A DNA stretch of 64,000 bases from Hoeflea sp. (GCF_002733955.1 NZ_NVXQ01000001.1:534316-598315); one strand, 5' to 3'. Positions 54,038 to 63,480 are shown, counted from the stretch's first letter. Made by a program: numbers and translations. Notes: generated by a model from the letters alone, not told the origin.

Positions 54038-54316
54038 TCGTGAAAAGCCAGATCATATAAGAGAAGGCGGTACAATTGAAAGTACTCCAAGGCCATCATA
54101 ACTGGGCGGGGGCACTTTACCGAATAATTGTTTTTCTGCTGAATCAACCAACCTGCGCGTGCGCTAGAAATCAGAGCCGGAGGGCTGAAACTGCCATTCG
54201 CTGTAAGAAGCATATATGTCGGCACCGGGCCGAAAATGTGCATCCAAGCCCCAACCTGAAGGTTTCGAGCAGCCTCGAAGCGGCGGCCTAGCCGGTCTGG
54301 CAATCAGGTTCTGCCT
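54038..54316. other. AT-richer intergenic stretch upstream of the membrane protein
   Basis: 279 bases between the membrane-protein start and the zur stop. An 89-residue frame with only a TTG start runs through it and overlaps the next start as ATGA, but its composition and the lack of any Shine-Dalgarno make it doubtful. No RNA gene or repeat recognised. Confidence 0.4.
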
Positions 54317-54739
54317 CTAGCTGCAGGCCGCACACAGACCCCGCAGTTCCACGACCGCGCGCTTGACCGTAAATCCATCCTTGCCGGTCAGTTCGCGTAT
54401 CCGCGCTTCCAGGGGCTCGTCCGAGATTTCGGCGACCTTGCCGCAGGTCTCGCAGATGGCGAAGGCAATGGTCTCGTGGCTGTCGCAGCCGGGATGCGAA
54501 CAGGCGACGAAGGCATTGAGGCTCTCGAGCCGGTGCACCATGCCGGTTTCGACCAGCTTGTCGAGCGCGCGGTAGACCTGCAGCGGGGCGCGGAAACCGT
54601 CATCGCGCAGCTGATCGAGGATGGTGTAGGCCGAAAGCGGCCCTTCGGCGCGGGAGAGCGCGCCAAACACCAGCGACTGGTTCTTGGTCAGATCGACCGG
54701 GGCACGTCCGTGATCATGGCTATGGGTCTGCTGGGTCAT
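54317..54739 (-). CDS. zur: Zinc uptake regulator, Fur family
   Basis: 140 residues. N-terminal His-rich start (THSHDHGRAP), winged HTH near residues 25-80 (LRDDGFRAPLQVYRALDKLVE), then Fur dimerisation domain with metal motifs (SHPGCDSHETIAF; CETCGKV; CAAC at the C-terminus). ATG 54739 follows AAGGGAG. Encoded as the third gene of a znuC-znuB-zur operon, overlapping znuB by four bases. Zinc-loaded Zur should repress znuA and znuCB through the dyad at 56,510. Confidence 0.93.
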   Translation of the reverse strand: MTQQTHSHDHGRAPVDLTKNQSLVFGALSRAEGPLSAYTILDQLRDDGFRAPLQVYRALDKLVETGMVHRLESLNAFVACSHPGCDSHETIAFAICETCGKVAEISDEPLEARIRELTGKDGFTVKRAVVELRGLCAACS

Positions 54740-55581
54740 GATGCGCTCCCTTCCGATTTGGGTGAGTGTCTGCGGCTGCGCGCCAGGCGCGCGATCCATC
54801 CGCCGAGAGGTGACATGGCAAGCAGGAACAGCGCAAGGGCTGCGACGACGATGCTCGGCCCGGACGGCGTGTCCCATCTGAGCGAACTTTCAAGCCCGAG
54901 CACGATTGCGGCCATTCCGGCAAGGGCGGCAAAGACCGCCATCTGCTCCGGGCCCGAGGCGAAACGCCGGGCGGTGGCAGCAGGAATAATCAGCATGGCG
55001 GTGATCAGGAGCACGCCGACGATCTTGATAGACATGGCGATGACCGTGGCCATCAGGATCATGAACACCAGATTGGCGCGGTCGGGATGCATGTCTTCGG
55101 CTTCCGCCAGCTCGGCGCTGACGGTGGCGGCAAAGAGCGGCCGCCAGATCAGCGCCAGCACCACAAGCACGGCGATGCCGCCGGCCCAGATGACGGCGAT
55201 GTCGGTCTTCGAGACGGCGAGAATATCGCCGAACAGCAACCCCATCAGGTCCATGCGGACCCAGGTCATGAAGGCGAGCGCAACAAGCCCCAGCGCCAGC
55301 GCCGAGTGCGACAGCAGGCCGAGCAGCGCATCGGACGAGAGCGTGGCGCGTTTTTGCAAAAGCAGCAGCGCCAGCGAGATCATGACGGAGACAGCGAAGA
55401 CGGCGAGCGTGATGTTGACCTCAAAAAGGAAGGCCAGGGCCACGCCGAGAAGGGCCGCGTGGGAGAGCGTGTCGCCAAAATAGGCAAGCCTGCGCCAGAC
55501 GATGAAGCAGCCGAGCGGCCCGGCGACCAGCGCGACGCCGAGGCCGGCAAGAATGGCGCGGGTGAAGAAATCATCGAGCAT
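54736..55581 (-). CDS. znuB: Zinc ABC transporter permease
   Basis: 281 residues with about eight membrane segments and ABC-3 family features (LAGPLGCFIVWRRLAYFGDTLSHAALLGVAL, VKIVGVLLITAMLIIPAATAR). ATG 55581 starts the first segment; the open frame reaches 55677 inside znuC. Overlaps znuC by 11 bases and zur by four. Forms the inner-membrane channel of the ZnuABC zinc importer. Confidence 0.94.
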   Translation of the reverse strand: MLDDFFTRAILAGLGVALVAGPLGCFIVWRRLAYFGDTLSHAALLGVALAFLFEVNITLAVFAVSVMISLALLLLQKRATLSSDALLGLLSHSALALGLVALAFMTWVRMDLMGLLFGDILAVSKTDIAVIWAGGIAVLVVLALIWRPLFAATVSAELAEAEDMHPDRANLVFMILMATVIAMSIKIVGVLLITAMLIIPAATARRFASGPEQMAVFAALAGMAAIVLGLESSLRWDTPSGPSIVVAALALFLLAMSPLGGWIARLARSRRHSPKSEGSAS

Positions 55582-56455
55582 TGTGCGCGCCCTCCCCCGA
55601 GCTCGCGGAGGCTCCGGCATCGGCCCCGGCAGCCGGCGCATGGTGATGGCTATGGTGGTGATCATGATGCCCGTCATCGGGGTGGCAGCTGTCGGTCACC
55701 GAACCGTCGGCGTGGCGCACGGTGCCATCGGGCAGATGGGTGTGATCATGGATGTGCTCATAGACCGCGAGCGCCGGGTCGACCCGGTCGCCGAACATCC
55801 GGCGGTACTCGTCGCTCGACGCGACGGCGACCGGCGTGCCCTGGCAGCAGACATGGCCGTTGAGGCAGATGACGCGATCAGTGGCGGCCATTACCACGTG
55901 CAGATCATGCGAGATCAGCAGCACGCCGCAGCCGATGTCGTCGCGGATCTGCTTGATGAGATTGTAGAGCGCGATCTCGCCCGAGTAATCGACACCCTGA
56001 ACGGGTTCGTCGAGCACCAGCAGATCCGGCTTGCGGGCATTGGCGCGGGCGAGCATGGCGCGCTGGAACTCGCCGCCGGAGAGGTTGCGCACTTCCGAGC
56101 CCAGCAGATGCGAGATGCCGGTTGCGCGGAGCGCCTGATCGGCGGCCTGAGCCGATACGCCGCCGGTCAGCCGCATGAAGCGCGCCACGGTCAGCGGCAA
56201 GGTCCAGTCGACCGAAAGCTTCTGCGGCACATAGCCGACACGCAGGCCCTGCTTGCGGTGGGCGTTGCCCTCGTCGGGCTTGATGACGCCGAGCGCAATC
56301 TTGGCGGTGGTGGACTTGCCCGAGCCGTTGGGCCCGATCAGGGTGACGATTTCGCCCTTGCGGATGGTCAGGTCGACCCCGCGCACCAGCCAGCGACCGC
56401 CGCGTTCGGCACCGGCACGCTCCAGCGAAATCAGAGGCGGTTCTGGTTGCTGCAT
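55571..56455 (-). CDS. znuC: Zinc ABC transporter ATP-binding protein
   Basis: 294 residues. Walker A GPNGSGKST, signature LSGGEFQR, Walker B LLVLDEP and H-loop SHDLH are present. A C-terminal His/Asp-rich tail (HDHHHSHHHAP and flanking) may bind zinc; it is longer than in E. coli ZnuC. ATG 56455 follows AAGGA. First gene of the minus-strand znuC-znuB-zur operon, divergent from znuA across a Zur-type operator. Confidence 0.95.
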   Translation of the reverse strand: MQQPEPPLISLERAGAERGGRWLVRGVDLTIRKGEIVTLIGPNGSGKSTTAKIALGVIKPDEGNAHRKQGLRVGYVPQKLSVDWTLPLTVARFMRLTGGVSAQAADQALRATGISHLLGSEVRNLSGGEFQRAMLARANARKPDLLVLDEPVQGVDYSGEIALYNLIKQIRDDIGCGVLLISHDLHVVMAATDRVICLNGHVCCQGTPVAVASSDEYRRMFGDRVDPALAVYEHIHDHTHLPDGTVRHADGSVTDSCHPDDGHHDHHHSHHHAPAAGADAGASASSGEGAHNAR

Positions 56456-56509
56456 TTCGAATCCTTGTAAAAAACCGGCTTTCCGATCTTGCCTGATGGT
56501 ATGCCACAC

Positions 56510-56543
56510 GTTATACAGTTACACAACATTGTAACTATATAAC
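56510..56543. promoter_or_regulatory. Zur operator in the znuC/znuA divergent promoter
   Basis: Perfectly centred inverted repeat: GTTATACAGTTACA (56,510-56,523), six bases, TGTAACTATATAAC (56,530-56,543); the arms match at 13 of 14 positions. It lies 55 bases before znuC and 16 bases before znuA, so it could control both. The GTTATA/TATAAC ends resemble alphaproteobacterial Zur boxes. Confidence 0.8.
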
Positions 56544-56558
56544 ATTCTGGAGATTTCC

Positions 56559-57608
56559 ATGGCTTTGCGTCGTTTTCCTGCCATCAGCACCGCGCTTTCG
56601 CTCGCCCTTCTGCCAGTCCTGTCCGCAAAAGCAATGGCCGAGCCGAAAGTGGTGGCCTCGATCAAGCCGGTTCACGCCCTGGTGGCCTCGGTGATGGAGG
56701 GCGTGGGCACGCCGGAACTTATCGTGGGCGGCGCCGCGTCGCCGCACGCCTATGCGCTCAAGCCAAGCCAGGCGCGGGCGCTGGAAAATGCCGACCTGAT
56801 TTTCTGGATCGGGCACGAACTCGAGAGCTTTCTGGAAAAACCGGTCGAAACCATCGGTTCCAGGGCCCGCGCGGTGGAGCTGATCGACAGCGACGGCCTG
56901 ATCGAGCTGCCGTTTCGCGAGGGCGGACCGTTCGAGGGACATGATCATGGCGACCATGACGACCACGAGGGCCACGACGACCATGCAGAGCACGACGACG
57001 ACGATCACGAAGACCACGAAGACCACGCGGAAAAAGATGACGATGGGCAGGAGCATGAGGAAGAGCATGCGCATGAACGCGATGAAGACGGGTTCGATGC
57101 CCATCTCTGGCTCGATCCGCTCAACGCCAAGGTGTTCGTCAAGACCATCGGCGAAGCGCTGTCGGAAACCGACCCGGCCAATGCCTCGGCCTATGCCGCC
57201 AATGTTGCCAAGACAAACCAGAAGCTCGACGCGCTGATCGAGGAGGTCAACGCCACCCTCGCCCCGGTTCACGGCAAGCAGTTCATCGTCTTTCATGATG
57301 CCTACCAGTATTTCGAAAAGCGCTTTGACATGGTGGCTGCGGGCTCGATCACGGTCAATCCCGAGGTGCGCCCGAGCGCCGAACGGGTCGCAGCTATCCG
57401 CGACAAGGTGCAGGAACTCAAGGCGTCCTGCGCGTTTTCGGAGCCGCAGTTTGACGGCCAGTTGATCGATGTCGCCATTGAAGGCACCGAGGCGCGCACC
57501 GCCATCCTCGACCCGCTGGGCGCCACGCTTGATGACGGGCCGGAGCTTTACTTCGACCTGATCCGCAACATCGCCACCTCAATGCGCGACTGCCTTTCCG
57601 CCAGCTGA
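56559..57608 (+). CDS. znuA: Zinc ABC transporter substrate-binding protein
   Basis: 349 residues. Signal peptide (ALSLALLPVLSAKAMA), zinc-binding His residues (SIKPVHALV and GGAASPHAYALKPSQ), a long His/Asp/Glu-rich loop (residues ~125-170, e.g. HDHGDHDDHEGHDDH), and HDAYQYF plus the C-terminal Cys pair that typifies ZnuA. Periplasmic zinc capture for ZnuBC. GGAG precedes the start region; operator dyad lies 16 bases upstream. Divergent from znuC. Confidence 0.95.
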   Translation: MALRRFPAISTALSLALLPVLSAKAMAEPKVVASIKPVHALVASVMEGVGTPELIVGGAASPHAYALKPSQARALENADLIFWIGHELESFLEKPVETIGSRARAVELIDSDGLIELPFREGGPFEGHDHGDHDDHEGHDDHAEHDDDDHEDHEDHAEKDDDGQEHEEEHAHERDEDGFDAHLWLDPLNAKVFVKTIGEALSETDPANASAYAANVAKTNQKLDALIEEVNATLAPVHGKQFIVFHDAYQYFEKRFDMVAAGSITVNPEVRPSAERVAAIRDKVQELKASCAFSEPQFDGQLIDVAIEGTEARTAILDPLGATLDDGPELYFDLIRNIATSMRDCLSAS

Positions 57609-57832
57609 AGCCTTGTTGGCCTCGGTCAAACTCATGGATGGCCAGTCGGGCTGACCTACCCTGCCTGACTGCGATGGCAAACAAAGCTTGCGGAACCAAT
57701 GTGGATTTCGCAAGTTTGCTAATTTAGGTACCCACCCGAGTTGCCCGGACGGCCGACATCGGCTAACCGGTTGCCATCGCAGCGACGACCCAGGCGGCGT
57801 CTTGTAAAAAGCATGGATAGGAAACAGACACC

Positions 57833-58771
57833 ATGAGCGGACTGCTTGCCCTTCTCGACGACGTCGCCGCACTGACCAAGCTCGCTGCAGCACAACTCGA
57901 CGATGTCACCGCGCAAGCGGCCAAGGTGGGCGTCAAGACCGCCGGCATCCTGATTGACGACACCGCAGTGACGCCGAAATACGTCACCGGCCTTCCTGCG
58001 GCGCGTGAACTCCCCATCGTCTGGCAGATCGCGCGCGGCTCGCTGTTCAACAAGCTGGTGATCCTGCTGCCGATCGCGATGCTGCTGAATGTGTTCGCGC
58101 CCTGGCTGCTATCGCCCTTGCTGATGATCGGCGGCGGCTATCTGTGTTTTGAAGGTGCGGAGAAGATATGGCACCTGTTCCATCCCGAACCGCTGCCGGT
58201 CGATGACGAAAATCCGATTGATCATGCGCATCTCGAAAAGAAGCGGGTCAGCGGCGCGATCAAGACCGACTTCATCCTGTCGGCCGAAATCATGACGATT
58301 GCGCTGTCCTCGATCGAATCCGGCACGGTGTGGACGGAAGCCATGGTGCTGGCCGTGGTGGCCGTGGGCATCACCGTCCTCGTCTATGGCAGCGTCGCGG
58401 TGCTGGTCAAAGCCGATGATGTCGGCCTGAAGATGGCGCAGGGCGCCTATTTCGAGGCCACACGCAGCCTTGGCCGGGCCATCGTGCGCGGCATGCCGAC
58501 CTTCATGGAGATCGTGGCCGGTATCGGCACCGTCGCCATGCTCTGGGTTGGCGGATCGATCATCATTCATGGCCTGGAAGGCTTCGGACTGACATTCCTG
58601 GGCCATCTGGTGACGGACTCGTCAGCGGCCGTACGTGAAGCCGTTGCCTTTGCCTCGGGCTTCCTCGGCTGGGCCACCGAAGCCCTGATCAGCGGCGTGT
58701 TCGGCCTTGCTGTCGGCTTCGTCCTGCTGGCAATCGTCAGCCTGGGCAAGCGGGTGTTCAAGCGCGGCTGA
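57833..58771 (+). CDS. DUF808 (YedI-like) membrane protein
   Basis: 312 residues. Starts with the family's SGLLALLDDVAALTKLAAAQLDDV and has ILIDDTAVTPKYVTGLPAARELPI, followed by about five to six membrane segments (residues ~68-110, 155-190, 225-250, 280-308) and EGAEKIWHLFHP. Family members are inner-membrane proteins of unknown function, found next to diverse genes. A perfect terminator follows. Gap of 224 bases from znuA; probably independent. Confidence 0.92.
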   Translation: MSGLLALLDDVAALTKLAAAQLDDVTAQAAKVGVKTAGILIDDTAVTPKYVTGLPAARELPIVWQIARGSLFNKLVILLPIAMLLNVFAPWLLSPLLMIGGGYLCFEGAEKIWHLFHPEPLPVDDENPIDHAHLEKKRVSGAIKTDFILSAEIMTIALSSIESGTVWTEAMVLAVVAVGITVLVYGSVAVLVKADDVGLKMAQGAYFEATRSLGRAIVRGMPTFMEIVAGIGTVAMLWVGGSIIIHGLEGFGLTFLGHLVTDSSAAVREAVAFASGFLGWATEALISGVFGLAVGFVLLAIVSLGKRVFKRG

Positions 58772-58794
58772 CCCAGCCCCACCTGAGATCAAAG

Positions 58795-58823
58795 GGCACG
58801 CAAGCAAGCTTGCGTGCCTTTTT
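58795..58823 (+). terminator. Rho-independent terminator after the DUF808 gene, possibly bidirectional
   Basis: A perfect 10-base stem (58,795-58,804 with 58,809-58,818) with CAAG loop is followed by five T residues. On the minus strand it is followed by CTTT, so it may also end the RND operon whose stop is 6 bases away. Confidence 0.92.
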
Positions 58824-58828
58824 CATGA

Positions 58829-61800
58829 TCATTCGCCCGGCGACAATTCCGGCTGCTCGCCTCTACGATTTTCCATGTCCTTGACTTCGCGCAACTCGTT
58901 GTCGAGGCGGCGCTCCTCCTCGGCCGATGGGGTGGCGAAGCGCGCCAGCATCAGATAGGCGACCGGGGTGAGGAACAGCGTGGCGACCATGGCCAGGCCA
59001 AGCCCGCCGACGATCACCCAGCCGAGCGCGATGCGCGCTTCGGCGCCTGCGCCGAAAGCCACCAGCAACGGCACCGAGCCCAGCACGGTGGAAATCATGG
59101 TCATCATCACAGGGCGGAGGCGGATATTCGAGGCCTCCTCGATGGCGGAACGGATATCCATGCCCTGGTTGCGCAGCTGGTTGGCGAACTCGACAATCAG
59201 AATGCCGTTCTTGGCCATTACGCCCACCAGCAGGACCAGCCCGATCTGGCTGTAGACATTGAGCGAGCCGCCGGTCATGGCCATGGCGAAGACCGCACAT
59301 GCCAGGCCCAGCGGCACGGTCGAGATGATGATGAAGGCGCTGACGAAGCTTTCGAACTGCGCCGAAAGCACCAGCAGCACGACGATGATGGCGATGCCGA
59401 AGGTGACCAGCATGTCATTGGAGGACTGATCCAAGGTCGCGGCTTCGGCCAACGGAATGATCCGCACGCCGTCCGACATCAGCGGTTCAGCCATGGCCAC
59501 GGCTTCCACCCAGGCGTCGCCCAAGGCGAAAGCCGGGGTCAGGCCTGCCGTGACCGAGACCGAGCGCATCTGGCTCTCACGGCGCAGATCGGGCGCGACC
59601 GCCTTCTCGCTCAGGGTGGCAATGGTCGACATCGGCACGATGCGGCCGTCGCCTGCCTTGAGGTAGATCGATTCCAGATCGGTCGGATCGTTGATCGGGT
59701 TGTTGGTCGACAACAGCTTGACCGGATAGGCACGGTCCTCGATGAAGACCTGCGCCACCTCCCGGCCATCCAGCAGCGCCTGCAGCGCTTCCGCAAGACC
59801 ATCGATGTTGACGCCGAGATCCGAGGCGCGGGCACGGTCGATCTGAACCGAGATTTGCGGCTGGGTGGTCTCGTAAGACAGCCGGATCTGGTTGAAACGT
59901 GGATCCCGCTCAAGCTTCTCGACCATCTGCTGACCGACCACGGCGAGTTCGTCGTAGCTGTTGCCGACAAATGCGAACTGCAGGCCGTTGCCGGCGCCAC
60001 GAATACCGAGACTGTTGGGCTGGATGGCGAACGCGCGCAGGCCCGGCACGGTTGCGATGGCCCGGTTGAGCTCGGCCACGATATCGGCCTGAGAGCGTTC
60101 CCGCTCACCCCAGGGTGCGAGGGTGAGCACCATGAAGCCGCTGTTGGCGGAGCCGCCGGTGCCTGCGATGGCAAAGAGGTTCTGCACCTCGCCGCTGTCG
60201 AGCAGCGGTGAGACCATACGCTCGATCTCGGTCATGCGGGAGCGGGTGTAATCCAGACTGACGCCTTGCGGCGCGGAAATCCGCACAAGCGCTACCGCGC
60301 GATCTTCGGGCGGCGTCAGTTCCTGGGGAATGGTGGGAAGCAGTGCGAATGCAGACCCCGCCGCCAGCAGGGCGATGACGATGACCACCAACGGCGCGTC
60401 GAGCGCCCGGCGCAAAATCCTGGCATAGATCCCCGACATGTGGTCGCCGAACGCCACGAAACGGCTCGGCTTCGCGTTAGCCGTCGACATGTCGCGGCGC
60501 TTGATCAGCCGCGACGCGAGCATCGGACACAGCGTCAAAGCGACGACGCTGGAAATCATCACCGTGAACGCCAGCACAAAGCCAAATTCGGTAAACAGGC
60601 CACCCGCCTGCCCCGGCAGGAACGAGATCGGGATGAAAACGGCGGCAAGCGTTGCGGTGGTGGTGATGACGGCGAAGAACACTTCGCGGGTGCCGATGAC
60701 CGCGGCGGCGCGCACGCCCATGCCTTCATTGCGCTTGCGGACGATGTTTTCGAGCACGACGATGGCGTCATCGACGACCATGCCGGTGGCGAGCACCAGG
60801 GCAAGAAGTGTGAGGATGTTAACCGAGAACCCGGCCAGCCAGATCGCGGCGAAGGCGCCGATCAGCGAGACAGGCAAGGTCACAGCCGGAATGATGGTCG
60901 CCCGCCAGTCGCGCAGGAACAGGAAGATGATGGCGATGACGATCAGGACGGCGAGCACAAGCGTGTTGCGTACTTCATCGATGGCACCGCTGATGAAGGT
61001 CGCGTCATCGCTGGTCACCCGTATGTCGACGCCCTCGGGCAAAATCCCCTGGATGGCCTCGGTGGCTGCGCGGACGCCTTGCGAAATCTCCAGCGTATTG
61101 GAGGCCGACTGGCGGATGATCCCCATGCCGATGCCGGTGCGGCCATTGGCGCGCAGCACGGAATCGCCGGGATCGGCGCCGAGCGTCACATTGGCGACGT
61201 CACGGAACCTGACCCGGTCGTTGATATAAAGATCCTCAAACCCTTCGGGCGTGGTGACGTCCGCGGTGGCACGAACAACGATGTCCGATGTCTGGGCAGT
61301 CAGGGAGCCTGCCGGCACATCCAGCGCCACATTGCTCAGGGCGCTGCGCAGATCCGCCAGTGTCAGACCGTAGGCCGCGAGCCGCGACTGGTCGACATCG
61401 ACGCGGAAAATCTTCTCCCGGTCGCCATAGACATTGACGTCGGCAACGCCGGGGACGGCTGCCAGGCGGTCGACCACAAGGTCCTCGACCAGGATGGTCA
61501 TGTCCTGGACATTGTAGCGGTCCGAGGTCACGGCCAGGCGCATCACCGGATCGGAATTGGCGTCGGCCTTGACGATGCGCGGCTCGTCAGCCCCGTCGGG
61601 CATATTGTTGGTCACGCGCCCCAGCGCATCGCGCACGTCGGAGGCTGCGACATTGAGATCGGTGCTGTCGGAGAACTCGACCGTCACACGGCTGCGACCG
61701 AGTGTCGAGGTCGACGACATCGAGGCAACGCCGGCAACGCGGGCCACCGCGCCCTCGACAATGGCCGTGAGCTCGCGGTCGACTGTCTCGGGCGACGCGC

Positions 61801-62017
61801 CGCTGAATCCGGTGGTGACGGTGATCACCGGGCGGTCGACATCCGGCAGTTCACGGATTTCGGCACCGTAAAGCCCGGCCAGTCCGGCCACGACGATGAG
61901 CAGGCTGACAACCGTCGCCAGCACCGGCCGGCGCACCATGAGTGCAGTGCCGCCGCCGGTTTCCACATCGCTACCAGGCTGTGCCTGGTCGTTGAAATCC
62001 TGGTTGTCCGCGCTCAT
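58829..62017 (-). CDS. RND efflux permease, HAE1 family
   Basis: 1,062 residues. Twelve-helix RND plan: N-terminal RPVLATVVSLLIVVAGL helix, large periplasmic loops, proton-relay Asp pair in VLATGMVVDDAIVVLENI, and a second-half counterpart ending in MNDILI-type GVMAKNGILIVEFANQL. Pumps drugs, lipophiles or metabolites out of the inner membrane and periplasm. Start overlaps the membrane-fusion-protein stop by four bases, so the two genes are co-transcribed. Outer-membrane channel not in the window. Substrate unknown. Confidence 0.95.
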   Translation of the reverse strand: MSADNQDFNDQAQPGSDVETGGGTALMVRRPVLATVVSLLIVVAGLAGLYGAEIRELPDVDRPVITVTTGFSGASPETVDRELTAIVEGAVARVAGVASMSSTSTLGRSRVTVEFSDSTDLNVAASDVRDALGRVTNNMPDGADEPRIVKADANSDPVMRLAVTSDRYNVQDMTILVEDLVVDRLAAVPGVADVNVYGDREKIFRVDVDQSRLAAYGLTLADLRSALSNVALDVPAGSLTAQTSDIVVRATADVTTPEGFEDLYINDRVRFRDVANVTLGADPGDSVLRANGRTGIGMGIIRQSASNTLEISQGVRAATEAIQGILPEGVDIRVTSDDATFISGAIDEVRNTLVLAVLIVIAIIFLFLRDWRATIIPAVTLPVSLIGAFAAIWLAGFSVNILTLLALVLATGMVVDDAIVVLENIVRKRNEGMGVRAAAVIGTREVFFAVITTTATLAAVFIPISFLPGQAGGLFTEFGFVLAFTVMISSVVALTLCPMLASRLIKRRDMSTANAKPSRFVAFGDHMSGIYARILRRALDAPLVVIVIALLAAGSAFALLPTIPQELTPPEDRAVALVRISAPQGVSLDYTRSRMTEIERMVSPLLDSGEVQNLFAIAGTGGSANSGFMVLTLAPWGERERSQADIVAELNRAIATVPGLRAFAIQPNSLGIRGAGNGLQFAFVGNSYDELAVVGQQMVEKLERDPRFNQIRLSYETTQPQISVQIDRARASDLGVNIDGLAEALQALLDGREVAQVFIEDRAYPVKLLSTNNPINDPTDLESIYLKAGDGRIVPMSTIATLSEKAVAPDLRRESQMRSVSVTAGLTPAFALGDAWVEAVAMAEPLMSDGVRIIPLAEAATLDQSSNDMLVTFGIAIIVVLLVLSAQFESFVSAFIIISTVPLGLACAVFAMAMTGGSLNVYSQIGLVLLVGVMAKNGILIVEFANQLRNQGMDIRSAIEEASNIRLRPVMMTMISTVLGSVPLLVAFGAGAEARIALGWVIVGGLGLAMVATLFLTPVAYLMLARFATPSAEEERRLDNELREVKDMENRRGEQPELSPGE

Positions 62018-63300
62018 GCCCCGTTCCCGCCTGCTGCTTCAGAGGTTGAACGCTGGGCTGTCGGCTCCTCGGCGGCGCCTTGTTGCCTGTTCCCCGCCGG
62101 CTGCTGACTGCCGTCGATAATACGCACGGTGGCGCCGGGCCTGACGCTTTGCACGCCTTCGGTGACCACCTCGTCCCCGGGGGTCAGGTCGGCCTTGACC
62201 AGAACGGAATCCGAGTTGCGCTGAATGATGGCGACATCGACCCGCCTGGCGGTGCTGTCGGTGATCTGCCAGACATAGGACCCGGCTGAATCCCACTGGA
62301 TCGCCAGCGGATCGACGGCGGGCCAGCGTTCGCCTTCGAACCCCATGGTGACTTCGAAGGACATGCCGGCGCGCAGCGTGTCATCGTCATTGGCGATCTG
62401 CGCGCGGACACGCAAGGTCCGGCTTGCCTCGTCCACCCGGTTGTCGACAGCGGAGATCTCACCGCTGAAGCGCTCGCCCGGACGGGAACTGGCCAGGGCC
62501 GTGACCTGCTTGCCGATTTCCATTCCCGAAGCAAAGCGCTCGGGCACATAGAACTCGATCAGGATCTGGCTGCGGTCATCGATGCTGGCAATCTCGCTCT
62601 GGCTGGTCACGTAATCGCCGGTGTTGACGGCAAGAATGCCGAGCGATCCGCTGATCGGCGCGGTAACCGTGCGGCGGGACAGATCAAGTTCGGCTTCCCT
62701 GAGCGCAACCTTGGCTGCATCCAGCGCATTCTGAGCCTGGTCGGCTTCGACACTGGAAACTGCGCTGCTGGCCACCAGGCTTTGAAGCCGCGTGACCTTT
62801 GCGGCCGCATCCTCGACGGTGAGTCTGGCGCGCTCGACGGCGAGCTCCTCTTCCGCCGCATCAAGCCGGATCAGCACATCGCCGCGCTCGACCTTGCCAC
62901 CCGGGCGCACCGGGATCTCGGCTATCTGGCCCGAAACAAGCGTCCTGACCGAGACCGACTGCACGGCCTGGCCGGTGCCGATGGCCGTCAGCTTGTCGTT
63001 GACGACACCTTCGGTTACGGGAGCCACGACCACAATCGCCTCGCGTCCGCCTCGGCGTCCGCGCTGCCCGGCACCGTTTTGCCCGGCTGCCGCGCTGGCT
63101 TGCCCCGCATCGGTATCAGGCGCGAACAACGAAATCTGCTCCAGTCCGTTGCGGACCAGCACATCATGAGCACCGGGATAGGCCCAGGACCAGGTCACGA
63201 ATGCGACCGCGATCAGGACCAGCGACAACAGCGTTTGTTTCCAGAGTTTCAAATTCGTATCTCTCAATCGTGTACTGCGAAAACCATAGCCAACGCGCAT
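62014..63300 (-). CDS. RND efflux periplasmic adaptor (membrane fusion protein)
   Basis: 428 residues. N-terminal anchor segment (TLLSLVLIAVAFVTWSWAY), an unusual Gly/Arg-rich stretch (GAGQRGRRGGREAIV), then biotinyl-lipoyl half (GQIAEIPVRPGGKVERGDVL), coiled-coil hairpin (RARLTVEDAAAKVTRLQSL to ALREAELDL) and beta-barrel domain (VDNRVDEASRTLRVRAQI). A proline/Gln-rich tail ends the protein. It bridges the RND permease and an outer-membrane channel. ATG 63300 follows AAGG closely. First gene of the operon; the region upstream is near the foreign junction. Confidence 0.93.
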   Translation of the reverse strand: MRVGYGFRSTRLRDTNLKLWKQTLLSLVLIAVAFVTWSWAYPGAHDVLVRNGLEQISLFAPDTDAGQASAAAGQNGAGQRGRRGGREAIVVVAPVTEGVVNDKLTAIGTGQAVQSVSVRTLVSGQIAEIPVRPGGKVERGDVLIRLDAAEEELAVERARLTVEDAAAKVTRLQSLVASSAVSSVEADQAQNALDAAKVALREAELDLSRRTVTAPISGSLGILAVNTGDYVTSQSEIASIDDRSQILIEFYVPERFASGMEIGKQVTALASSRPGERFSGEISAVDNRVDEASRTLRVRAQIANDDDTLRAGMSFEVTMGFEGERWPAVDPLAIQWDSAGSYVWQITDSTARRVDVAIIQRNSDSVLVKADLTPGDEVVTEGVQSVRPGATVRIIDGSQQPAGNRQQGAAEEPTAQRSTSEAAGGNGA

Positions 63301-63480
63301 CTTGCCTTCGAGACTTCGAATACGGCCCGGCGTGCCGGCAAATTCAGCTGCGAATGGAACATTTCAATTGTTCAACATAGCGCTTTGTCTGCGGAAAACA
63401 CCTTACCATTTAGACAGGTTTTGAAAATTCGGAAGCCGGTATCTGGCGACGGCGGACAATTGCGTGCCAGGCCCTGCGAC
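63301..63480. other. Bacterial upstream flank ending at a bacterium/eukaryote junction
   Basis: The bacterial base composition appears to continue to about 63,480 (GGTATCTGGCGACGGCGGACA), then changes at once to purine-rich, AT-richer sequence on the plus strand. It should contain the promoter of the efflux operon. No complete gene was found here; a divergent regulator, if present in the bacterium, has been lost at the junction. Confidence 0.55.

Noticed and set aside
54034..54303. 89-residue minus-strand frame upstream of the four-helix membrane protein
   Set aside because: It starts with TTG, has no Shine-Dalgarno and no family character; the ATGA overlap alone is insufficient.
60266..62107. 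Plus-strand open frame of 613 codons opposite the RND permease
   Set aside because: Low-complexity Arg/Asp/His-rich translation typical of antisense shadows; RND motifs are on the other strand.
1..63480. CRISPR arrays, tRNA or rRNA genes, prophage or insertion sequences
   Set aside because: No regularly spaced repeats, cloverleaf-like or rRNA-like sequence, transposase or phage structural gene was recognised in the bacterial part.
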